From: Sutterella sp. | GTDB taxonomy: Bacteria > Pseudomonadota > Gammaproteobacteria > Burkholderiales > Burkholderiaceae_F | Assembly (NCBI GenBank): GCA_003488465.1 | Contig: DNLN01000032.1 | Span: 1 to 5,631 of the forward strand | Direction: 5' to 3' | Length of the DNA: 5,631 nucleotides | Shown here: piece after piece, positions 1 to 5,147 of the stretch | Layout of the letters: each line of letters begins with the position of its first letter | Numbering within the stretch: the stretch's first letter is position 1 | Program-made: the position numbers and the translations under genes | Notes under the pieces: model-generated | The model's input: only the letters and a program-made list of their open reading frames with translations | Told to the model about the DNA's origin: nothing | The model's database searches: none

Positions 1-2710
1 AATAGCCTGAGCCGAAGTCATCCATTTCACATTGGTAGCCCTTGTCGCGCAGCTGTCTGAGAACCTGTATGAGCTGTTCAGGGTTGTCGGTATAAGCCGA
101 CTCGGTCACCTCGAGCTTCAGGTCTGCGGCGTTCAGGCTGTTTTGGGCGACGATTTCTTCGAGCGTGCTCGTAAGATTCGGAGCGAACACGTCCACTCGG
201 GACAGATTCACCGATACCGGAAGGGTGATGCCGAGCCGATCGCGCCAGTCGGCTATCTGCCGTGCGGCCTGCTTCCAGACATAGGTGTCAAGATCGACGA
301 TTCTGCCAGTGCGTTCGAACAGGGGGATGAAGATACCCGGAGAGATCAGCCCCAGTTCAGGATGCTTCCAGCGCACGAGCGCTTCGGCGCTCGAGAGCTT
401 TGGTTGATCGCCCGTGATGTCGTATTTGGGCTGGTAGTACACGGAGAATTCGTCGTTCTCCAGCGCTCTGGTCAAGTCATTGAGAAGGTGCTGATCCCGG
501 TCTTCACGCTGCCACATTTCCTTGTCAAAAATGACGGCTTGGCTGATGTAGGTGCCGCGGAATTTCTTGCAGGCGGTGCGTGCGCAGTCAAACTGCACGA
601 CAGGTCCGATGTCCGGCTGCCCGGGCATCACGCCCATGCGAAGATGAATGGTGGAGTCGGGAAACTCGGAGTTGAGCTGTGCCTGGAAGCGTTCCAGAAC
701 TTCCTGCCAGTCCTCCCTGTGGGGACAGTAGATGCCGAAGTAGTCGGCTTCCGAACGACTCGCAAGCCCTCCCGTTTCATCGGAAAAGCGCTCAAGCAAC
801 GAGCCCAGGGCTTTCAGAACTCGGTCTCCGAATTCGCGGCCGTGCAGGGAGTTGATCGAGCGGAAACGCTCGATGTTCAGAATGGCTGCATCCATCAGCT
901 GTTCTTTGCGCTCAAGCCGGGAGACGTAGACGAGGAAGTAGTTCCAGTGATACAGGCTCGTCACGCGATCGCGTTCCGTTGCGGAAATGATCCGCTTTCG
1001 CTCGGCAGCGTCAGCCTCCTCCTTCTTGTGATCCTTGTAAAGAAGAACGCCGGAGAAGCAGAGGAACAGTATGAGCGAGAACAGGGTGTAGAGCGCATTC
1101 GTGTTGCTGATGTGTTCGGCCTGCTGATGCAGGAACGCAGTATCCTGGGGGCTTGCTGAGGTAGCCTCCAAGCCCAGACGGCTATGCTGGTACTGATAGA
1201 CTCGAGTGACGACTTCGTCGGTCATCGTTTCCGTTTCTCTGGACGCCCACATGAGTGAAGCGAAAAGAACGAGCATCAGCAGGATGATCCAGACGATGAC
1301 GCTCTTTCCGTAGTGGTTCTCCTTGTCCATGCGCTGCAGAACGGCGAAGTACCCCAGACCAAGCAGGGACCACACGATGAACAGGGCATACGATTCCGTT
1401 TCCATGGCATGGAAGGGAAGCAGTCCGGGAACCAGGAGCAACAGCAAGATCAGGGACATGATCACTATGCCGGCCAAGCCCGAGTATTGCTCGGCCTTGT
1501 GCTTTTCCCGCCGGGCATGCAGATAAACGCCATGTGACATGAGCCAGTAGGCGAGTGTGGCGCCGAGCGTGGTGACGTCCACGATCCAACCGATGGCGGT
1601 TCTGCCGACAAAGGGAACGAACAGGGAAATGGCGACAATCGCGAAGATGGCGTTGCTCGGAATGCCCTTGGCATTCAGCTTGCCGAGACATTCCGGGGCG
1701 TCTTTCGCACGTCCGGCTGCGTACAGCAGGCGGCTCAGCGACAGAGAGTTTGCAATCAGGCTTGTGAGGATCACGCTGAACAGCGCGAGCAGCAGCACTG
1801 CGATGCCGACATTGCCAAGATAGTGGTTTGCAACGTAAAAGGCGGGGACTGCCTTGATGCCATTGAGGTGTTCCATGTCGCGCAGGTACGCCAGCCAGCT
1901 GTCGTATTCGGGCGGGTAGGCGGAAACCGAGAGCAGGGAAACCAGCAGATAGAGCGCCGTGGTCACGATGACCGAGGCGATCAGAATGCCCCGTACTTTT
2001 TTCACCGGGAAGTCGTACTCACCGGAAAAATGGGCGATGCATTCAAAGCCGATGAACGCCCACGGAGAGATGGCAGCGATGCGTACGATGTGCGCGAGTG
2101 CGTCCGAGTCATCCGTGAATAGCGGGGCATAGTTGAATGAACTGTCGTGGTTGAGCACCGCCACGCCCGTGCACAGGACAAATCCGGCAATGAAGGTTAG
2201 GACGGAGACGGACATGACCCGGCTGGTGACACGGGCATCGCTGGCGCACAGAAGGCCGATAAGAAGAGTCGCGGCCATTGAGAGCAGTGCCTCACCAAAC
2301 CAGACGTCATAATGCAGGATTTCGTAATGGAAGCCGAACTGGAATGTGTCGCCAAGGAAGAATCGGACGAACAGAGGCACGGCGGTGAGGTTGGCCCACA
2401 GGATTGCCAGATAGACAAGGAAAATGAACCAGAAGACGACGAATCCCAAATCGTGGCCGCTGACGTTTTTTTGGAATGTGTAGGCGCCGCCCGGACCGGG
2501 TTGCTGCTGGATCATGTACTGCAGATTCCAGGCGATCACCAACATGACGGACATGCCGATCAATAAACCGCCCGCGGTGCCGAGCAGGCCGGACTTCATC
2601 AGGTATGTGCTGCAGGTGACGACGAAGGAACCCCAACCGATGCTTGCACCGACAGAGAACGCGAAAACACCCAGAGGGGAAAACTCTGGTTTTAAGCCAT
2701 TGGAGTGCAT
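1..2710 (-). CDS. APC-family amino-acid permease fused to degenerate GGDEF and EAL domains (partial, C-terminus beyond left edge)
   Basis: The frame is open from ATG at 2710-2708 to the window edge, giving 903 residues; an in-frame TAG nine bases upstream of the ATG supports this start, although no good Shine-Dalgarno is visible. Residues 1-460 form an APC permease with about 12 hydrophobic segments. TM1 has the glycine-rich GASIGWG (21-27), TM6 has FIGFE (219-223), and SRLLYAAGR (326-334) follows TM8. Two further segments (about 471-489 and 538-557) enclose a loop of about 50 residues. Residues about 580-730 are a GGDEF domain whose signature is SEADY (653-657), so it is probably not a cyclase. 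The EAL domain starts near 740 and keeps E776-A-L, N835, E867 and D897-D898, the metal and substrate ligands of active c-di-GMP phosphodiesterases. Roughly 90 residues, with the remaining catalytic Lys, Glu and Gln, should lie outside the window. I infer an inner-membrane protein coupling amino-acid sensing or uptake to c-di-GMP hydrolysis. The transport substrate cannot be read from the sequence. Domain calls are secure; activity and coupling are inferred. Confidence 0.93.
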   Translation of the reverse strand, partial: MHSNGLKPEFSPLGVFAFSVGASIGWGSFVVTCSTYLMKSGLLGTAGGLLIGMSVMLVIAWNLQYMIQQQPGPGGAYTFQKNVSGHDLGFVVFWFIFLVYLAILWANLTAVPLFVRFFLGDTFQFGFHYEILHYDVWFGEALLSMAATLLIGLLCASDARVTSRVMSVSVLTFIAGFVLCTGVAVLNHDSSFNYAPLFTDDSDALAHIVRIAAISPWAFIGFECIAHFSGEYDFPVKKVRGILIASVIVTTALYLLVSLLSVSAYPPEYDSWLAYLRDMEHLNGIKAVPAFYVANHYLGNVGIAVLLLALFSVILTSLIANSLSLSRLLYAAGRAKDAPECLGKLNAKGIPSNAIFAIVAISLFVPFVGRTAIGWIVDVTTLGATLAYWLMSHGVYLHARREKHKAEQYSGLAGIVIMSLILLLLLVPGLLPFHAMETESYALFIVWSLLGLGYFAVLQRMDKENHYGKSVIVWIILLMLVLFASLMWASRETETMTDEVVTRVYQYQHSRLGLEATSASPQDTAFLHQQAEHISNTNALYTLFSLILFLCFSGVLLYKDHKKEEADAAERKRIISATERDRVTSLYHWNYFLVYVSRLERKEQLMDAAILNIERFRSINSLHGREFGDRVLKALGSLLERFSDETGGLASRSEADYFGIYCPHREDWQEVLERFQAQLNSEFPDSTIHLRMGVMPGQPDIGPVVQFDCARTACKKFRGTYISQAVIFDKEMWQREDRDQHLLNDLTRALENDEFSVYYQPKYDITGDQPKLSSAEALVRWKHPELGLISPGIFIPLFERTGRIVDLDTYVWKQAARQIADWRDRLGITLPVSVNLSRVDVFAPNLTSTLEEIVAQNSLNAADLKLEVTESAYTDNPEQLIQVLRQLRDKGYQCEMDDFGSGY

Positions 2711-2737
2711 GATGGATGTCTAAAACAGGATCACCTG

Positions 2738-2746
2738 ATTTTATCA
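2738..2746 (-). promoter_or_regulatory. Extended -10 promoter for the permease-GGDEF-EAL gene
   Basis: Read on the minus strand this is TGATAAAAT, an extended -10 element (TG-n-TAAAAT) whose transcript would start near 2731, leaving a leader of about 20 bases before the ATG at 2710. The -35 position at 17-base spacing (2761-2766, ACTGCA) is a poor match to consensus, which is common for extended -10 promoters or for promoters helped by an activator. The call rests on motif and position only. Confidence 0.5.
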
Positions 2747-2755
2747 CTCGGGGGT

Positions 2756-2765
2756 CTGCATGCAG
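2756..2765. promoter_or_regulatory. 10-bp perfect palindrome over the -35 region (possible operator)
   Basis: CTGCATGCAG is a perfect palindrome that overlaps the -35 position of the promoter for the permease-GGDEF-EAL gene. Its location suits a regulator binding site, but a 10-bp palindrome can occur by chance and I recognise no specific regulator for it. Confidence 0.25.
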
Positions 2766-2849
2766 TTGTCGTTCATCGGACCGGTCCAGGGTGAGTTCAG
2801 GATAGGGAGAGACGGGGAAGGGACAGGTTGATCCTGGATGGGCAAAGAC

Positions 2850-2883
2850 AAAAAAATCCCGGACGCCTATGGACAATCCGGGA
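2850..2883 (-). terminator. Rho-independent terminator after tRNA-Ser
   Basis: On the minus strand TCCCGGA (2883-2877) pairs perfectly with TCCGGGA (2863-2857) across a 13-base loop, and a run of seven T follows directly (2856-2850). It lies 8 bases beyond the encoded CCA of the tRNA gene, so it should end the tRNA transcript and separate it from the permease-GGDEF-EAL gene downstream on the same strand. Confidence 0.88.
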
Positions 2884-2891
2884 CATGCATC

Positions 2892-2982
2892 TGGCGGAAG
2901 GGGTGGGATTTGAACCCACGATACGGTATAACCGTATACCGGATTTCGAGTCCGGCGCATTCGACCACTCTGCCACCCTTCC
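2892..2982 (-). tRNA. tRNA-Ser (anticodon CGA, reads UCG)
   Basis: This is a 91-base class II tRNA with the CCA end encoded (2894-2892). The acceptor stem is GGAAGGG (2982-2976) with CCCTTCC (2902-2896), followed by discriminator G. The anticodon stem CCGGA/TCCGG closes the seven-base loop CTCGAAA, putting anticodon CGA at 2948-2946. The T stem GTGGG/CCCAC closes TTCAAAT. A long variable arm (about 2921-2938, a 7-bp stem with a 3-base loop) is the hallmark of serine tRNAs. The gene appears monocistronic, with its own likely promoter upstream and a terminator downstream. A mutation-free cloverleaf suggests it is functional. Confidence 0.97.
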
Positions 2983-2985
2983 GAA

Positions 2986-3001
2986 GTCGTTTTGCAACGA
3001 C
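2986..3001 (-). repeat. 6-bp inverted repeat in the tRNA 5' leader
   Basis: GTCGTT (2986-2991) and AACGAC (2996-3001) are perfect inverse copies around a 4-base loop, lying between the presumed tRNA transcription start and the mature tRNA 5' end. It would form a small hairpin in the precursor leader that RNase P removes. No T-run follows it, so it is not a terminator. Confidence 0.5.
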
Positions 3002-3010
3002 AGGGTGCGA

Positions 3011-3040
3011 ATCTTACCAAAAACAAAGATGGGTTGCTAA
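3011..3040 (-). promoter_or_regulatory. Likely promoter of tRNA-Ser
   Basis: On the minus strand TTAGCA (3040-3035) and TAAGAT (3016-3011) are separated by 18 bases, with transcription expected to begin near 3004, about 20 bases before the mature tRNA 5' end. The bases after the -10 (TCGCACCC) are fairly GC-rich, as in stringently controlled stable-RNA promoters. The -35 is imperfect, so the exact boxes are tentative. Confidence 0.5.
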
Positions 3041-3094
3041 TCGGCGTTGGAGCACAGGGGAGCCCTTGGAAATTACTACTTCGCGACGACAACT

Positions 3095-3100
3095 TATAAT
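3095..3100 (+). promoter_or_regulatory. Candidate -10 box for the diguanylate cyclase gene
   Basis: TATAAT is a perfect -10 consensus in the gap between the tRNA promoter and the cyclase gene, pointing toward the latter. No convincing -35 hexamer sits 16-18 bases upstream (ATTACT is at 17-base spacing), so strength and use are uncertain. Transcription from here would start near 3107 and give a leader of about 168 bases before the ATG at 3275. Confidence 0.45.
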
Positions 3101-3112
3101 GGTGAACCTAAA

Positions 3113-3195
3113 GTTCAGGCAGGGGTTCCGAGATAGTGGTTCTCCGACATGTTTCTGAGCCCCCATCCCCGTTGCTTGCGAGGCCGTGCCTGAAC
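3113..3195 (+). repeat. 9-bp inverted repeat enclosing part of the cyclase mRNA leader
   Basis: GTTCAGGCA (3113-3121) and TGCCTGAAC (3187-3195) are perfect inverse complements 65 bases apart, just downstream of the candidate -10 box. They could close a structured element in the long untranslated leader. The enclosed stretch also has G4 (3122-3125) and C-rich blocks (3160-3164, 3167-3170) that could pair. It does not match any riboswitch class I recognise, and no T-run follows. Confidence 0.4.
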
Positions 3196-3262
3196 AAGAC
3201 GCACGACTCTTTTCAGCCCTGTGGTCATTGCCTGTCGCTTGGAGGGCGCGGTGGGAGAAAAA

Positions 3263-3274
3263 GAAGGGGGGGGT
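3263..3274 (+). promoter_or_regulatory. Ribosome binding site with an eight-G run before the cyclase start
   Basis: GAAGGGGGGGG (3263-3273) lies immediately before ATG at 3275 and offers a purine-rich match to the anti-Shine-Dalgarno sequence. This decides the start: the alternative in-frame ATG at 3221 lacks a comparable site, and starting there would place an 18-residue extension ahead of the basic residues that lead into TM1. The homopolymer of eight G is unusual in this position. Confidence 0.7.
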
Positions 3275-4909
3275 ATGCCCATCTATTCGATTCGAACCAA
3301 GATCACCGCGATGGCATTGTTTGTCATCATGCTTGCCATGGTGATCAGCACTGCCTTCGGTGTGGTGGCCATCCGCGACACAGGCAAGCAAAATGCCGAC
3401 CAGATGCTTTTGTTGCTGGCGGAAACCGGGCAGAAGAATCTGAACCACTATTTCGAGAGCGTTGAAAGAGCTGTCGAGGCAGTTGCCTCCTATGTTCAGG
3501 CCGATCTGAACAGGCACGAAGAAAGGGATTTGACGGCTCATCTGGAAGATGTCCGCGCGGTTTTTCAAAAGTTTGCCTACCGCACTTATGGCGTGCTTAC
3601 CTACTATTACCGAATTGATCCCTTAGTCTCGAAAACCGCCAAGGGCTTCTGGTACACCAACCTCGACGGGGAAGAGTTCCGTGAGCATGAGGTGACCGAC
3701 ATCTCGCTCTACGATGTCAACGACACCTCCAAGCTTGTTTGGTTCACGGTTCCGAGAGCAAGCGGCAAACCGATCTGGCTGTCGCCATATGTCACTGACA
3801 ATCTTGATGTGAGGGTCATCTCCTACAATATTCCGATCTATCAGCACGGAACATTTATTGGGGTCATCGGCATAGAAATCGACTATTCGCGTATGGCACG
3901 CGAGATCGACAACATCACGCTTTTTGACAACGGATATGCTTTCCTCAATGACGCCAAAGGCAAGCTGATCTACCACCCGCGCATGGACGTTACGGCACTG
4001 GAGAAAACGGTCCCGGTTCCCGATGGTGTTTTGAGCACGAATCGTCACGTTCGCTACACCTTCGAAGGTGCGGAAAAGCAGGGCGCCTGGGTGCCATTGC
4101 GAAACGGAGCTCGAATCGTTGTTACGGTTCCGGTTGAGGAAATCAACGCCGTCTGGCATAAATGGATCTACAAGATCATTGTCATCTTCTCTCTGCTGCT
4201 GGCGGCTTCCTTCATTCTCATCATGACCTTCGTCGGTCGGCTTACAAGACCTCTGCGAGATCTGACCAAGGCAGCCGAGGAAGTCGGAGAAGGCAACTAC
4301 GATGTGTCGCTCTCTTACGAGGGAAGAGACGAGGTGGGAAAACTCACACGCACCTTCAAGAAGGTCTCCGCCAAACTCAAGGCTCAGATCGACAGCCTTA
4401 ACGATCTGGCATATGCCGACGCCCTCACCTTGCTGCACAACAAGGGAGCTTTTGACCAGCTTGTAAGGGACATTCAAGAGAAACTTGGTGCTTCGGACGG
4501 GACGCTTGAATTTGCCATCTGCATCTTCGACTGCAATCATCTCAAAGAGATCAACGACTGCTATGGACATGACAAGGGAGATATCTACCTGAAGGATTCC
4601 TCTTCGGTCATCTGCCTTGTCTTTGACCACAGTCCCGTTTTCCGCATCGGCGGAGATGAATTTGCCGCGGTGCTTCTCAATCAGGATTTCAAGAACAGAG
4701 AGGCGTTGTTGCGCCAGTTTGATGAACGCTGCCTTGAGATACGGCAGAGCCTGAACGAACCGTGGAGACAGATCGAAGTTGCCCGGGGCATGGCGGTCTA
4801 TGATCCCAGCGAAGACGCGTCGGTCAATGACGTGGTTCGTCGCGCCGACAGGCTAATGTACGAGAACAAGTGGAGCAGCAAACAAAAGCAGACTGAAGCT
4901 GTGGGTTAG
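3275..4909 (+). CDS. Membrane diguanylate cyclase: dCache sensor, HAMP, GGDEF
   Basis: This 544-residue protein has a full sensor-cyclase layout. TM1 lies at about 8-31, an extracytoplasmic dCache-type domain at about 35-292 (WFTVP at 156-160, WLSPY at 168-172, and the GVIGIEID strand at 196-203), TM2 at about 298-321 and HAMP at about 318-370 (RPLRDL, then DEVGKL). The GGDEF domain begins near D382. It keeps the Mg ligand D419, the guanine-contact N427, D436 and an intact GGDEF motif (459-463), so it should make c-di-GMP from two GTP at the inner membrane. The allosteric RxxD inhibitory site that normally lies five residues before GGDEF is absent, suggesting no product feedback. The usual DxD motif is D-C-N. 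It is transcribed divergently from the permease-EAL fusion, which probably acts in the opposite direction. The sensed ligand is unknown. The start at 3275 was chosen for its ribosome binding site. Confidence 0.95.
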   Translation: MPIYSIRTKITAMALFVIMLAMVISTAFGVVAIRDTGKQNADQMLLLLAETGQKNLNHYFESVERAVEAVASYVQADLNRHEERDLTAHLEDVRAVFQKFAYRTYGVLTYYYRIDPLVSKTAKGFWYTNLDGEEFREHEVTDISLYDVNDTSKLVWFTVPRASGKPIWLSPYVTDNLDVRVISYNIPIYQHGTFIGVIGIEIDYSRMAREIDNITLFDNGYAFLNDAKGKLIYHPRMDVTALEKTVPVPDGVLSTNRHVRYTFEGAEKQGAWVPLRNGARIVVTVPVEEINAVWHKWIYKIIVIFSLLLAASFILIMTFVGRLTRPLRDLTKAAEEVGEGNYDVSLSYEGRDEVGKLTRTFKKVSAKLKAQIDSLNDLAYADALTLLHNKGAFDQLVRDIQEKLGASDGTLEFAICIFDCNHLKEINDCYGHDKGDIYLKDSSSVICLVFDHSPVFRIGGDEFAAVLLNQDFKNREALLRQFDERCLEIRQSLNEPWRQIEVARGMAVYDPSEDASVNDVVRRADRLMYENKWSSKQKQTEAVG

Positions 4910-4924
4910 TCCTTCGCACAGTCT

Positions 4925-4950
4925 GTGCTCCTGACGCGGGACGGGAGCAC
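4925..4950 (+). repeat. 7-bp inverted repeat downstream of the cyclase gene
   Basis: GTGCTCC (4925-4931) and GGAGCAC (4944-4950) can form a 7-bp hairpin with a 12-base loop, 15 bases after the cyclase stop codon. No T-run follows, so it is more likely an mRNA 3'-end structure than an intrinsic terminator. Confidence 0.45.
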
Positions 4951-5001
4951 CACGGATCGGCGGACCGGATCATTCATGACCCGGGGGCATTCGGCAGCCA
5001 T

Positions 5002-5066
5002 CGGTTTTTCCCGCGGCGGCGCCCCCTTGGGAGGCGGCTTCGCGGGAAAACCGAAAAATATTTTTT
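5002..5066 (+). terminator. Large hairpin terminator after the cyclase gene
   Basis: CGGTTTTTCCCGCG (5002-5015) pairs with CGCGGGAAAACCG (5041-5053), about 13 bp with a single bulged T. The GC-rich interior (CGCC-CCC against GGG-A-GGCG, about 5019-5036) can extend the stem. A T-run at 5061-5066 follows after AAAAATA. The T-run is slightly displaced from the stem, so termination efficiency is uncertain. It separates the cyclase from the histone-like gene. Confidence 0.7.
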
Positions 5067-5073
5067 CCCTCCG

Positions 5074-5110
5074 ACCGCTTTTTTTACCATTTGTTCTTTT
5101 GCGGTGGTAA
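5074..5110 (+). promoter_or_regulatory. Upstream region of the histone-like gene with interleaved inverted repeats
   Basis: Two inverted repeats are interleaved here: ACCGC (5074-5078) with GCGGT (5101-5105), and TTACCA (5084-5089) with TGGTAA (5105-5110). They could be alternative hairpins or operator half-sites. A weak promoter, TTGCGG (5099-5104) with TGTAAT (5121-5126) at 16-base spacing, overlaps them. Neither promoter box is close to consensus. Confidence 0.25.
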
Positions 5111-5132
5111 TGTAAGCCTGTGTAATTCTTTT

Positions 5133-5139
5133 AGGGGAG
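5133..5139 (+). promoter_or_regulatory. Shine-Dalgarno of the histone-like gene
   Basis: AGGGGAG lies 8 bases before ATG at 5148, which is good spacing and fixes the start of the histone H1-like protein. Confidence 0.8.
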
Positions 5140-5147
5140 TATTTCCG

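Noticed and set aside
32..1159. Plus-strand open frame of 375 codons
   Set aside because: It lies opposite the GGDEF-EAL part of the minus-strand gene, whose frame carries recognisable catalytic motifs. The plus-strand translation shows no domain.
2892..2982. tRNA-Ser as an attachment site for an integrated element
   Set aside because: No integrase and no second copy of the tRNA 3' end are visible in the window.
2307..3092. Minus-strand open frame of 261 codons
   Set aside because: It runs through the tRNA-Ser gene, its terminator and the start of the permease in another frame, and has no recognisable domain.
3221..3274. Upstream ATG start (562 residues) for the cyclase
   Set aside because: There is no good ribosome binding site before 3221, while the G-rich site before 3275 is well placed and gives a normal N-terminus leading into TM1.
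3623..4630. Minus-strand open frame of 335 codons
   Set aside because: It is antisense to the dCache-HAMP-GGDEF coding region and lacks family features; the plus-strand frame is clearly the coding one.
4925..5110. Plus-strand 61-codon frame after the cyclase gene
   Set aside because: It runs through the terminator hairpin, has no ribosome binding site and no recognisable features.
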